A stretch of DNA of 64,000 nt from VMCP01 sp965659745 (GTDB lineage Bacteria > Bacteroidota > Bacteroidia > NS11-12g > UBA955). Position numbers and translations under genes: made by a program. The notes under the pieces are model-generated. The model saw only the letters and a program-made list of their open reading frames with translations, was not told where the DNA came from and made no database searches. Location: NCBI GenBank assembly GCA_965659745.1, contig CBFHXF010000007.1:3617-67616 (forward strand), read 5' to 3'. Positions 41,174-50,182 of the stretch are shown here, piece by piece; position 1 is the first letter of the stretch; each line of letters begins with the position of its first letter.

Positions 41174-42205
41174 ATGATACGAAAAATTTGTTTAACTCTA
41201 CTTTTAGGTTCAGCTTTTACGCTGAATGCCCAATGGGGTGGATGGGGTGATGAAGAAACAACTTCTAATGACAAGGGATCACAATCCGTTGATTTAGGAT
41301 CTTCGTCTGAGAAACCTGCAGCTCCTGCCGTAAAGCCTAAAATTGTAATTGAAGCCATAGGTACTCACTATGACGATGCACCTAAAGCGCATTTCGAACC
41401 TGAGTATGTAAATTCAGACACCAATATTTCCCTGCACCAAGGAGATTCTTTGTTAATTCGTAGACCTTATTTACGACAAGCGGACATAAAGTTCCGTCGC
41501 CGTATTTGGAGAGTTATAGATTTAAGACAGAAAATCAACAAGTCATGGACATGGCCTCGTAGTCCTATTACTCAAGTTTTTTGGGAATTGGGAACGAAAG
41601 GTTTGGTGAGAGCATATGCAAATGATTCTTTTAATCGTATCATTACTCCTGAGCAGATTCTTGAAATAACCTCTAGTTTAGACAAGGTACCTGTTTTATT
41701 ACCTGGTGTGGATCCCGCAGAGGCAACTGGTGATGATTACGTGGATAGTACGATTGTGGTAATGTTCAAATGGAATAACATTAATAAGTTCGAAATTATG
41801 GAAGACTGGGTTTTTGATTATAAGCATGGTGAAATGAAACCTATAATTATAGGAATCGCTCCAGTAAAGCCTGAATTTATTGATGCACCGCAACCGGATG
41901 GTACTACCAAGAAAGAAATGGTTGGAGAGAGTAAACCCTTTTGGATGAAAATGGATGATTGCCGTGCAACTCTTACCAAATCTCAAGTTTTCAATCGTTA
42001 TAATGATGCTATGCGTTTAAATTGGGACCAACACATCAACTTACACAGACTATTTGATAGCTATATAGTAAAGCAAACCGATTGGGATGACTTATATATA
42101 GCCTCAAAAACTGAGTTTAAAGATGACAAAGTGGCTACCTTGCTAGAAGCAGAAAAAATCAAGAATGATTTGTTCATATTCGAACATGATCTTTGGGAAT
42201 ACTAA
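41174..42205 (+). CDS. gldN: Type IX secretion ring protein GldN
   Basis: Periplasmic partner of GldK in the T9SS ring, 343 residues. The signal peptide (RKICLTLLLGSAFTLNAQ) is followed by a low-complexity Gly/Trp/Asp/Glu/Ser segment. The conserved body then contains RRIWRVIDLRQKINKSWTWP, LVRAYANDSFNRIITPEQI, FKWNNINKFEIMEDWVFDYK and WMKMDDCRATLTKSQVFNRY. It is the last gene of the cluster and is followed by a strong terminator. Confidence 0.95.
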   Translation: MIRKICLTLLLGSAFTLNAQWGGWGDEETTSNDKGSQSVDLGSSSEKPAAPAVKPKIVIEAIGTHYDDAPKAHFEPEYVNSDTNISLHQGDSLLIRRPYLRQADIKFRRRIWRVIDLRQKINKSWTWPRSPITQVFWELGTKGLVRAYANDSFNRIITPEQILEITSSLDKVPVLLPGVDPAEATGDDYVDSTIVVMFKWNNINKFEIMEDWVFDYKHGEMKPIIIGIAPVKPEFIDAPQPDGTTKKEMVGESKPFWMKMDDCRATLTKSQVFNRYNDAMRLNWDQHINLHRLFDSYIVKQTDWDDLYIASKTEFKDDKVATLLEAEKIKNDLFIFEHDLWEY

Positions 42206-42230
42206 AAATCCCTAAATTCAGTAAATATCT

Positions 42231-42266
42231 AAAGAGGCTATCAGTTGTGATAGCCTCTTTTTTTTT
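42231..42266 (+). terminator. Rho-independent terminator after gldN
   Basis: AAAGAGGCTATCA and TGATAGCCTCTTT form a perfect 13-bp stem around GTTG, running into a long T tract. Confidence 0.93.
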
Positions 42267-42343
42267 AAAAATTTTCTTAGATTACATCCCCATTCTTTTA
42301 AGGTGAAGGAATAGAATTCATAATTGTTGATTTTTAGTATGGC

Positions 42344-42377
42344 TTGTTAAACTTCTAAATGATTTTTCGTATCTTTG
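42344..42377 (+). promoter_or_regulatory. Promoter of the yceD-rpmF-plsX-fabH operon
   Basis: Exact -7 box TATCTTTG at 42370-42377 with a TTG at 42344-42346, 23 nt upstream. The box lies 28 nt before ATG 42406. Confidence 0.65.
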
Positions 42378-42405
42378 CGCTTCGTTTGTTTATAGGTGTT
42401 TAAAG

Positions 42406-42948
42406 ATGGAAGAATTCGATATTGAGTTTGTGAAGCTTAAAAATGGAATTCATCACTTTGAATACCAAATAGACGCAGCGTTCTTTGACTTTTTCAAGAA
42501 TCAAGATATCAATTCGGCTAGAGTAACGGTAAAAGTTAGTTTAGACAAATTGGACACGCTTTTACGTCTCGATATTAATGGAGATGGTTACGTGGGTCTG
42601 GTTTGTGATCGTTGCTTAAGTGATGTTGAGTACCCGGTGAATAATCAATTTAAGGTTATTTATCATTTGAATGCGATAGAGAATAGAGTAGATGAGGCTC
42701 AAGAAGTTAATCTAGATATTTTTTACCTTTCTGGTGCTCAATTCAAGATTAATATTGCCGAATCTATATATCAGAGCTTTTTAACGGAAATACCAATGGT
42801 AAAACGCTGTGATGATATTGAAGGAAAGGATTGTAGCATGGATATGTTAGAAGCCCTAGATTCTTTGGAAGATTCAAACGATGCAAAAAACGAAATTGAC
42901 CCTAGATGGGAAGAACTAAAAAAACTATTAAACAAAAAAGAGAAATAA
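42406..42948 (+). CDS. YceD/DUF177 family protein
   Basis: A 180-residue protein of the DUF177 (YceD) family, which is almost always encoded immediately before rpmF; in plants and E. coli it is tied to 23S rRNA accumulation. Conserved cysteines appear in LVCDRCLSDVEYPV, and a second pair (KRCDDIEGKDC) could complete a metal site. The C-terminus (DPRWEELKKLLNKKEK) is the usual family end. It is the first gene of the L32/fatty-acid operon. Confidence 0.92.
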   Translation: MEEFDIEFVKLKNGIHHFEYQIDAAFFDFFKNQDINSARVTVKVSLDKLDTLLRLDINGDGYVGLVCDRCLSDVEYPVNNQFKVIYHLNAIENRVDEAQEVNLDIFYLSGAQFKINIAESIYQSFLTEIPMVKRCDDIEGKDCSMDMLEALDSLEDSNDAKNEIDPRWEELKKLLNKKEK

Positions 42949-42960
42949 AACGTATTCATT

Positions 42961-43146
42961 ATGGCACATCCTAAACGAAAAATTTCCAAAACACGTAGAG
43001 ATAAACGTCGTACTCACGACAAGTTAGTTATACGTCCAATGATTGCAGATCCTGTAACGGGTGATGTATCTTTATACCATCGTGTTAATCTTGAAACGGG
43101 TATGTACCGTGGGGTTAAGGTGATGAAAGGTCGTAACGAAGACTAA
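42961..43146 (+). CDS. rpmF: 50S ribosomal protein L32
   Basis: A 61-residue basic protein starting AHPKRKISKTRRDKRRTHDK, the typical L32 N-terminus. The zinc-type cysteine pairs of some L32 proteins are absent (cysteine-free form). It lies between yceD and plsX, 4 nt before plsX. Confidence 0.96.
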   Translation: MAHPKRKISKTRRDKRRTHDKLVIRPMIADPVTGDVSLYHRVNLETGMYRGVKVMKGRNED

Positions 43147-43150
43147 TTAA

Positions 43151-44125
43151 ATGATAAAAATAGGTATTGATGCAATGGGTGGGGATTATGCCCCACTTGA
43201 AGCAATTAAGGGAGCGAGCCTATCTCAAAATGCGTTCCCTGATGTTCATTTGGTGCTTTATGGTGATGATGCTGCAATTCGTAAAATTGCCGAATCAGAA
43301 AACATAACCCTTGAGGGTATGACTGTAATTCATTGTTCTGAAGTAATAGAAATGGGTGAACATCCTGTTAAAGCAATTGCTTCAAAAAGGGATTCTTCCA
43401 TTTTTAGAGGATTCGCCGACCTTGCATCTAATCAGATTCAAGGTTTTTTAAGTGCGGGTAATACAGGTGCAATGTTAGTGGGTTCTATACAAATCCTTAA
43501 GGCTATTGAGGGTATAGATCGCCCAAGTTTATTAACTACAGTGCCTAAACCGTCTGGAAATCATGGAATTGTCCTTGATGTTGGCGCAAATGCAGACAAT
43601 AAACCAGAACATTTGCAGCAATTTGCTCTTTTAGGGAGTATTTATGCTGAAGCCATACTGAAACGTGAAAATCCGAAAGTTGGATTGGTCAATATTGGTG
43701 AGGAAGATGAAAAAGGTAGTATTTTATCGCGTGCAGCCAATCAATTATTACGTACCACCCAACAAATAGACTTTATAGGAAATGTTGAAGGGCGTGAAAT
43801 CTTCAGTGACAAACATGATGTGTTAGTCTGTGATGGTTTTACTGGTAACGTAATGGTTAAAGTTATTGAAGGATTCTATTATACACTTGCTAAACGCGGA
43901 GTGCAAGACGATTTCCTAGATACATTAAATTTCAAGAATCACGGTGGTGGATTAATACTAGGTGTTAAAGCCCCTGTTGTCGTGGGTCATGGAATTTCAA
44001 AAGCTCCTACTTTTGTTAAAATGGTGGAGTTAGTGAAAAATTCAGTTGAATCGGATTTTTGCTCTAAAGTGGGCGAAGCTTTTTCTATTCTACGCGCGAA
44101 AAACGCGGATCTCTCCAATGGATAA
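43151..44125 (+). CDS. plsX: Phosphate acyltransferase PlsX
   Basis: Converts acyl-ACP to acyl-phosphate for glycerophospholipid synthesis. The 324-residue protein begins IKIGIDAMGGDYAPLEAIKG and has GFLSAGNTGAML, LLTTVPKPSG, LDVGANADNKPEHLQQFA and DGFTGNVMVKVIEG, all diagnostic. The start of fabH overlaps its last 8 nt, so the two are translationally coupled. Confidence 0.97.
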   Translation: MIKIGIDAMGGDYAPLEAIKGASLSQNAFPDVHLVLYGDDAAIRKIAESENITLEGMTVIHCSEVIEMGEHPVKAIASKRDSSIFRGFADLASNQIQGFLSAGNTGAMLVGSIQILKAIEGIDRPSLLTTVPKPSGNHGIVLDVGANADNKPEHLQQFALLGSIYAEAILKRENPKVGLVNIGEEDEKGSILSRAANQLLRTTQQIDFIGNVEGREIFSDKHDVLVCDGFTGNVMVKVIEGFYYTLAKRGVQDDFLDTLNFKNHGGGLILGVKAPVVVGHGISKAPTFVKMVELVKNSVESDFCSKVGEAFSILRAKNADLSNG

Positions 44126-45107
44126 AATCAATGCAGCAATCACCGCAGTAGGCGGATATGTACCTGAAACGGTGTTGAGCAATGCCGATTTAGAAAAACT
44201 TGTAGATACAAGTGATGAATGGATTCGCACGCGAACCGGTATCGAGGAAAGGCGTATTTTAAAAGAAGAAGGTAAAGCCAGTTCGGACATCGCTGTACGT
44301 GCTATTTTGCCAATGCTTGAAAAAAAGCAAATAAATCCATTAGAAATTGACTTGATTATTTGTGCTACCATTACTGGAGATTATGTTTTTCCGGCAACAG
44401 CCAACATAATTGCCGATAAAATCGGGGCAAAAAATGCTTGGGGATACGACGTAGCAGCGGCGTGTTCAGGTTTCCTTTACGCCCTTCAAACAGGAGCTAA
44501 ATTTATAGAATCTGGTACACATAAAAAGGTGATTGTAGTAGGAGTTGATAAAATGTCGGCTATCATCGACTATACCGATCGTAATACATGTATCATCTTT
44601 GGAGATGGTGGCGGTTGTGTTTTATTAGAACCTACTACTGAGAATGTTGGAATTATGGATGCTAAATTGCATTCTGATGGCAGCGGTAGAGAGTTTCTCG
44701 TTCAACCCGCTGGTGGTTCGTTAAATCCTCCCACTCACGAAACAATTGATGCGCGACAACATTACGTTTACCAAGAGGGTAAAACCGTTTTTAAATTCGC
44801 GGTAACCAATATGGCCGATGTGAGTTATGATGTAATGACCCGTAACGGTCTTACATCCGATGATGTAGATTGGTTGGTTCCACACCAGGCTAATCTCAGG
44901 ATAATCGATGCCACAGCCAATAGAATGGGCCTTGATTCCTCTAAGGTATTAATAAATATCCAGAAATACGGTAATACCACCGCTGGTACTTTACCATTAC
45001 TCCTTTGGGATTTTGAATCTAAATTTAAAAAAGGGGATAATCTGATCTTAAGTACTTTCGGTGGAGGATTTACTTGGGGGGCTATTTATGTGAAATGGGC
45101 GTATTGA
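44118..45107 (+). CDS. fabH: Beta-ketoacyl-ACP synthase III
   Basis: Starts fatty-acid chains by condensing acyl-CoA with malonyl-ACP. The 329-residue thiolase-fold enzyme has the catalytic triad: Cys near 116 (VAAACSGFLYALQTG), His near 255 (WLVPHQANLRIID) and Asn near 285 (KYGNTTAGTLPLLL). The frame extends back to 44046 inside plsX, but ATG 44118 gives the normal N-terminus. It is the last gene of yceD-rpmF-plsX-fabH and nearly touches the convergent methyltransferase gene at 45110. Confidence 0.97.
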   Translation: MDKINAAITAVGGYVPETVLSNADLEKLVDTSDEWIRTRTGIEERRILKEEGKASSDIAVRAILPMLEKKQINPLEIDLIICATITGDYVFPATANIIADKIGAKNAWGYDVAAACSGFLYALQTGAKFIESGTHKKVIVVGVDKMSAIIDYTDRNTCIIFGDGGGCVLLEPTTENVGIMDAKLHSDGSGREFLVQPAGGSLNPPTHETIDARQHYVYQEGKTVFKFAVTNMADVSYDVMTRNGLTSDDVDWLVPHQANLRIIDATANRMGLDSSKVLINIQKYGNTTAGTLPLLLWDFESKFKKGDNLILSTFGGGFTWGAIYVKWAY

Positions 45108-45109
45108 TA

Positions 45110-46177
45110 TCAATTGCGTTTTAATAACGCACTAAAAAGATAGTCGCCTCTATATTCACATTCTTGTATTTCTCCATGATACTGACTTTCTAAACATTTG
45201 AAATCACTATTTTTTAGTAGGAAATCCTCGATAACTGCTTCATTTTCTGCTGAAAACAAGGAACACGTACAATAAATAATATATTTTACTGATTCTACCT
45301 TGGTTAATTCTTGAAGTATCATTCGTTGCCTTTGGCTGTATTGAAGAATTGCTTCGGGTTGAAAGTTTACAAGTGCTTCTGGGTTCCTTCGCCATGTACC
45401 ACTTCCGGAGCAAGGCACATCGGCAAAAACGACATCCACTTCAACAGCTTCTTTTTGAATGAGTACTTTTGTTAAATCGATGTTTCTTAATTGGGGTACG
45501 GTTTTATTATTTGTTAAAAAGCGTGTTTTCAAATTCTCAAGTATCGAAGGCCTCACATCACTGCAAATTAGCGATTTGGGATTTGAAATATGTGATAAAA
45601 TCAACGCTTTCCCACCTGCACCCGCGCAACAATCCCATACCCGTTGATTGTTAAACAATGATTGGTACTTGTGAACGACTTGTGTGCTCGAAATATCTTG
45701 AATAATCCCTTTTCCTTCATGTATTAGGACTTCTAAGTTAACAGCACCCTGATATATCCAAGTCTGCTCTTTAGTAAGGTAGGTGCCACCTAAGAGCTCA
45801 TTTTCTTGACTTAAAGTCCAGGAAAAAAAGAAAACAGGTGGCTGTTTATGGTACCAATCTTTGATCTTGTGAACATTAATAGCAGGACTAATCAATTCTG
45901 AAAATTCTTCATACGGAGCGGGGTCGAAATCCTTTTCTCCTGAATCAAGTTGGCGCAATGCGGCTACTAATTCGGTTTCGTTGAGCGTATTTAAAATTCG
46001 TGCATTTTTAAAATACAAATAACACAATTCGCGATAGGAACGTCGATCTTTACTTCCCCAATTTCTATTATTCCTGAAAATTTCACTTAAATAATTAGGA
46101 AAAGGAATCGTACCGTTATAATTCTTTACAATCTCAACGGCTCTTTCATAATGTCGGGGATGCCTCGATATTGTCAT
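45110..46177 (-). CDS. RsmB/NSUN-family RNA cytosine-C5 methyltransferase
   Basis: A 355-residue SAM-dependent m5C methyltransferase. The SAM motif is WDCCAGAGGKALIL. The two catalytic cysteines are in VVFADVPCSGSGTWRRNPE and IYCTCSLFSAENEAVI. The N-terminal 150 residues resemble the NusB-like/RsmB N-domain only weakly, so the substrate is probably 16S rRNA but could be tRNA. The start overlaps the stop of the PBP1-fold gene in an ATGA arrangement; it is the third gene of guaA-PBP1-methylase. Confidence 0.88.
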   Translation of the reverse strand: MTISRHPRHYERAVEIVKNYNGTIPFPNYLSEIFRNNRNWGSKDRRSYRELCYLYFKNARILNTLNETELVAALRQLDSGEKDFDPAPYEEFSELISPAINVHKIKDWYHKQPPVFFFSWTLSQENELLGGTYLTKEQTWIYQGAVNLEVLIHEGKGIIQDISSTQVVHKYQSLFNNQRVWDCCAGAGGKALILSHISNPKSLICSDVRPSILENLKTRFLTNNKTVPQLRNIDLTKVLIQKEAVEVDVVFADVPCSGSGTWRRNPEALVNFQPEAILQYSQRQRMILQELTKVESVKYIIYCTCSLFSAENEAVIEDFLLKNSDFKCLESQYHGEIQECEYRGDYLFSALLKRN

Positions 46178-47286
46178 TTAGAATCGTCATTATTCTCAAG
46201 TGGGGCCAATTCTATTTTTTCACTTTTAATGATGCGAATTCCTTGGTTGGCAAATGTATTTGATGTGGTTTTCTTAAACAAATAGGTATTGATCAAGCCT
46301 GTATATGCTGCTTTTGGTAAATTTTCAATAGTTATGTGGCCTGTACTCGCAAAATGGGCTCCAAGAAAAAATAGTTGATCATATGCTTGAAAGGCAAATT
46401 TACTGGGTTCTGCACGTTCTACTTGAATGAATTTATGTGTAAATTCTAAAGCAGCACTATCTTGACCGTCAATATGATTCATACTGGGGTAGATAATTTT
46501 AGTTTCGTCAATTTCTTCTGCAGGAACTAAATCATCGTACCAATCCATATCGCCCACGATATAAGAGTCTGCTTTCCTTGATACGGTAGAAAATTGGGCC
46601 AATCTACTGAAGGAGGAAGTGCCCACGTTCAATAATATGATGGATTCGTTTTTTGTTGTGATTTTGGGACTAATTCTACTTCCCGTTATTTGATGTTCTG
46701 TGAATCCAATTTTAGCGTTTTTTAACTCCTTTTTATAATACTTAAGAATATTAGATTTCTTATTGTCTGATATCAAATAGAACGTGTGATTAGGAAAGTC
46801 TAATTTTAATTGATGAATCAAGCCTTTTATCCGAATGGAATCATGGCCGAAGAAATTGACATTTTGAACTGTCTTTGGCAACCTTAGATTGGTTAAGGGA
46901 GAAACCCATAAAAAGCGTGTGTGTTGTAAATTCGTAGAAATAAGATCAACTGGTTTTTGAGCAATAGGACCAATAAAAATGTCCAATGATTGAAATTCAT
47001 CACTTTTAGGTAACTTAATTAAGTCTGAATCTTCCATCATTTGTAGATCCCAAACACGGAAATTTACAGAAATATTCCATTTATTTAAATCTGCTGCCGC
47101 CAATCGCAATCCTGAATAATAATCTAAAGCGGCTTGTGATACTTGTTTTTGAGCAATGGTAGAAGACGTGTCGCTATAAAAAGGTAGAAGCACGCCTACA
47201 TTCAATGTTAGAGGCGATTGCGCATGTATATCCAATCTGGAAATAGAGAGGCAAACAAGTAGAATTATACGGCCGTAGATTTTCAT
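46174..47286 (-). CDS. Exported periplasmic-binding-protein type I fold protein
   Basis: A 370-residue protein with a signal peptide (YGRIILLVCLSISRLDIHAQ). Its fold is that of type I periplasmic binding proteins (LivJ-like): LNVGVLLPFYSD, YYSGLRLAAADLNKW, DIFIGPIAQKPVDLISTNLQ, TFYLISDNKKSNILKYYKKE, AFQAYDQLFFLGAHF. Related Bacteroidota proteins often have an N-terminal LysM domain; none is visible here. No ABC transporter genes are nearby, so a transport role is doubtful and a cell-wall sensing or scaffolding role is possible. It lies 9 nt after guaA. Confidence 0.75.
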   Translation of the reverse strand: MKIYGRIILLVCLSISRLDIHAQSPLTLNVGVLLPFYSDTSSTIAQKQVSQAALDYYSGLRLAAADLNKWNISVNFRVWDLQMMEDSDLIKLPKSDEFQSLDIFIGPIAQKPVDLISTNLQHTRFLWVSPLTNLRLPKTVQNVNFFGHDSIRIKGLIHQLKLDFPNHTFYLISDNKKSNILKYYKKELKNAKIGFTEHQITGSRISPKITTKNESIILLNVGTSSFSRLAQFSTVSRKADSYIVGDMDWYDDLVPAEEIDETKIIYPSMNHIDGQDSAALEFTHKFIQVERAEPSKFAFQAYDQLFFLGAHFASTGHITIENLPKAAYTGLINTYLFKKTTSNTFANQGIRIIKSEKIELAPLENNDDSK

Positions 47287-47295
47287 ATATTTAGT

Positions 47296-48831
47296 TTATT
47301 CCCATTCGATAGTCGCAGGAGGTTTGGAACTGATATCGTAAACCACCCTGTTTATACCTCTAACTTGGTTGATAATTGCATTGGAGATTTCAGCAAGAAT
47401 ATCGTAAGGTATGTGAACCCAATCCGCAGTCATACCATCAGTACTGCTAACTGCTCGTAATGCTACAACCTGTTCATAGGTGCGTTCATCGCCCATAACT
47501 CCAACACTATGCACTGGCAAAAGAATCGCCCCTGCTTGCCAGATTTTTTCATACCAACCTGTTTTTCTCAAAATTTGAGTATAAATATAATCTGCTTCTT
47601 GCAATAATGCTACTTTTTGAGGGGTAATATCGCCCAATATGCGTATAGCTAAGCCAGGACCTGGAAATGGATGTCTTCCTAATAAAATATCACTTAGGTT
47701 CATAGCTTTTCCAACACGCCGTACTTCGTCTTTGAATAAAGCCCGCAAGGGTTCAATCACTTTGAGATTCATTTTTTCAGGCAAACCACCTACGTTGTGG
47801 TGAGATTTAATCGTAACAGACGGACCATTAACACTCACACTTTCGATTACATCGGGATAAATCGTTCCTTGTGCTAACCATGAGGCGCCTTGGATTTTAG
47901 CTGCCTCTCTTTGGAAAACTTCGATAAACACGCGACCAATTGTTTTTCTTTTCTCCTCAGGATCGCTTTTACCTGCTAATTCTCTATAAAACTCTTGAGA
48001 AGCATCAATGGCGAGCAGATTTAAATTCATGCTCTTATAGTTCTCTTGTACCTCTTCAAATTCATTCTTACGAAGCAACCCATTATCGATAAAAATACAG
48101 GTCAAATTTTCTCCAATAGCTTGATTCAATAAAGCAGCGGCAACCGAACTATCTACACCACCTGAAAGCCCTAAAATAACTTTGTCATCTCCTAAAGTAT
48201 CTCTTAATGAGGCTACTGTATCGTTAATGAAATGCCCGGGAGTCCAATCGCCTGTGCAACCACAAATATCGAAAGCGAAATTTTTCAGTAATTCCAATCC
48301 CTCTGTACTGTGATATACCTCTGGGTGAAATTGAATTCCGTAAACGGGATTCGCATGTCCTTTCCATTGAAATCCAGCCACCGGAATAGATTCGGTTTTA
48401 GCAATAATTTCAAAAGTATCGGGTAATGTGCCAATGGTATCGCCATGACTCATCCAAACTTGACTTTCATAGCTAAGTCCGTCTAAAAGAGTATTACTAA
48501 CACCGGTTTGTTGCATCTTAGCTCGGCCGTATTCGCGGTGATTGCTTTTATCAACCTGACCACCGGCCATTTTTGCCATATATTGAGCACCGTAGCAAAC
48601 TCCCAAAACAGGGGCCAATTTAAAGAGTTCATCCAAATTTATTTGTGGGGGATTTTCGTCGTTAACGGAACACGGGCTTCCAGATAAAATCACACCTTTT
48701 GTTATAGAATCGGGCTTTACCTCACTATTGTAGGGATGAATTTCACAATAAACATTGATTTCACGTAATCTTCGGGCAATCAATTGCGTATATTGAGATC
48801 CAAAGTCATAAATTAGGATTTTTTCAGTCAT
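47296..48831 (-). CDS. guaA: GMP synthase (glutamine-hydrolysing)
   Basis: Converts XMP to GMP. The 511-residue protein has the class I amidotransferase domain (catalytic Cys in LGVCYGAQYMAKMAGG, His and Glu in FQFHPEV-type GIQFHPEVYHS), the PP-loop ATP pyrophosphatase domain (ILGLSGGVDSSVAAALL) and the C-terminal dimerisation domain ending RVVYDISSKPPATIEWE. The exact -7 box TATCTTTG lies 13 nt before ATG 48831. It is the first gene of a three-gene unit. Confidence 0.98.
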   Translation of the reverse strand: MTEKILIYDFGSQYTQLIARRLREINVYCEIHPYNSEVKPDSITKGVILSGSPCSVNDENPPQINLDELFKLAPVLGVCYGAQYMAKMAGGQVDKSNHREYGRAKMQQTGVSNTLLDGLSYESQVWMSHGDTIGTLPDTFEIIAKTESIPVAGFQWKGHANPVYGIQFHPEVYHSTEGLELLKNFAFDICGCTGDWTPGHFINDTVASLRDTLGDDKVILGLSGGVDSSVAAALLNQAIGENLTCIFIDNGLLRKNEFEEVQENYKSMNLNLLAIDASQEFYRELAGKSDPEEKRKTIGRVFIEVFQREAAKIQGASWLAQGTIYPDVIESVSVNGPSVTIKSHHNVGGLPEKMNLKVIEPLRALFKDEVRRVGKAMNLSDILLGRHPFPGPGLAIRILGDITPQKVALLQEADYIYTQILRKTGWYEKIWQAGAILLPVHSVGVMGDERTYEQVVALRAVSSTDGMTADWVHIPYDILAEISNAIINQVRGINRVVYDISSKPPATIEWE

Positions 48832-48844
48832 AAATTAAGAGACA

Positions 48845-48852
48845 CAAAGATA
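48845..48852 (-). promoter_or_regulatory. -7 promoter box TATCTTTG of guaA
   Basis: Exact TAnnTTTG, 13 nt before ATG 48831. Confidence 0.65.
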
Positions 48853-48879
48853 ACGCTAAATCCGTTTCTCTAAAGGAAA

Positions 48880-50103
48880 TCAGATCATTTCTTTTAGCTG
48901 TTTCATGGCGGTATTCATGGCGCGAATCATGAAATCAAGTCGTCCTCCCCGGAGAACGTAATGTTTAACTGTGATTTTTTCTAAGTATTTCACAGCAATA
49001 TAAATGGTCCCTACAGGTTTATCGGTGGTTCCACCCGAAGGACCTGCAATGCCCGTAGTAGCGATGCCGATATCGGCCTTGAATTTTTCGCAAACGCCTT
49101 TTACCATTTGCTCTGCGGTTTCAGCGCTTACAGCGCCATTCGTGTCTATAACTTCGGTTTGAACCCCTAATAATTGACTTTTGATTTGATTATGATATGC
49201 CACTACAGTGCCTAAATACACATCCGAAGCTCCTGAAATTTGAACCAGTTGATTTCCAATATAGCCCCCTGTACAACTTTCAGCCGTAGTTATGCTAAGT
49301 CCTTTCTCGCGAGCCATGTGAATCAACCATTCTGCCATGCTCAAATCTTGTTCGCAGAATACCCAATCGCCTAATTCCTCAATTAAATAGTTCCAATAGC
49401 GCTCAAAAACTTCCAATGAGAGCGTGGGGTCTTTTCGTGTTAAACGCAATTTTACCACATTATGGGTGGGTAGATAAGCCAAGCCGCAACCCTTGATATT
49501 GGCTTCGAATTTTTGAAGTTTTTGGGCAATTAAACTTTCGGGGATAAGGGCTGTTGTGAGGGTTCTGTGTAATGCCGGGGGAAGTTTAAATAAAGGCGCT
49601 AACATCGGTATAAGCGATTCTTCAGTTATAGCGCGAACTTCACCCGGCACCCCTGGCATTGCGGCTAAATAGCGACCCTCTTTTTCGAACCACATTCCTG
49701 GCGCCGTGCCTTGTGAATTAAATAGTGTTTTAGAACAATCGGGTAAATTGGCTTGCATTTTATTAATAGCGAGTAACTCGGGACTTCTATTGGCAAAAAT
49801 GCGCTCTAAATGTTGCAATACTGATTCATCTATGCGCGTATCGCAACCATAATATTCTTGCAATACAGATTTGGTGATATCGTCGTTGGTAGGACCTAAT
49901 CCTCCAGTTATAATGACCAAATTTACGCGACTAAAGGATTCGTTTAAAGAAGTGACGATAGATTTTTTATCATCTCTAATGGCTGTTTTTCTTGAAATAT
50001 TCAAGCCTAAAGGGGCTAAAACTTGAGCCAAATATACGCTGTTGGTATCAACGGTTTGACCAATTAAAAGTTCGTCTCCAATAGTGATTATCTCAATATC
50101 CAT
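48880..50103 (-). CDS. cinA: CinA family protein (competence/damage-inducible, PncC domain)
   Basis: A 407-residue protein with an N-terminal MoCF/COG1058 domain (IEIITIGDELLIGQTVDTNS, VIITGGLGPTNDDITK, GTAPGMWFE, MPGVPGEVRAI). The C-terminal PncC domain (SITTAESCTGGYIGNQLVQI, TGIAGPSGGTTDKPVGTIYI) is a nicotinamide-mononucleotide deamidase in characterised members. A longer frame reaches 50199, crossing the divergent rnhA promoter. MDIEI at 50103 is the family start, with TACATTTG only 4 nt before it. Confidence 0.95.
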   Translation of the reverse strand: MDIEIITIGDELLIGQTVDTNSVYLAQVLAPLGLNISRKTAIRDDKKSIVTSLNESFSRVNLVIITGGLGPTNDDITKSVLQEYYGCDTRIDESVLQHLERIFANRSPELLAINKMQANLPDCSKTLFNSQGTAPGMWFEKEGRYLAAMPGVPGEVRAITEESLIPMLAPLFKLPPALHRTLTTALIPESLIAQKLQKFEANIKGCGLAYLPTHNVVKLRLTRKDPTLSLEVFERYWNYLIEELGDWVFCEQDLSMAEWLIHMAREKGLSITTAESCTGGYIGNQLVQISGASDVYLGTVVAYHNQIKSQLLGVQTEVIDTNGAVSAETAEQMVKGVCEKFKADIGIATTGIAGPSGGTTDKPVGTIYIAVKYLEKITVKHYVLRGGRLDFMIRAMNTAMKQLKEMI

Positions 50104-50107
50104 GATG

Positions 50108-50115
50108 CAAATGTA
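50108..50115 (-). promoter_or_regulatory. -7 promoter box TACATTTG of cinA
   Basis: Exact TAnnTTTG, only CATC before ATG 50103. This fits a leaderless or near-leaderless transcript. Confidence 0.6.
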
Positions 50116-50168
50116 TCGAAATCCACATGGCGTTAATCCTTTTTTTACGCACACCCAAATAAAGAACA

Positions 50169-50176
50169 TAAGTTTG
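50169..50176 (+). promoter_or_regulatory. -7 promoter box TAAGTTTG of rnhA
   Basis: Exact TAnnTTTG, 6 nt before ATG 50183. Confidence 0.6.
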
Positions 50177-50182
50177 CCGCAA

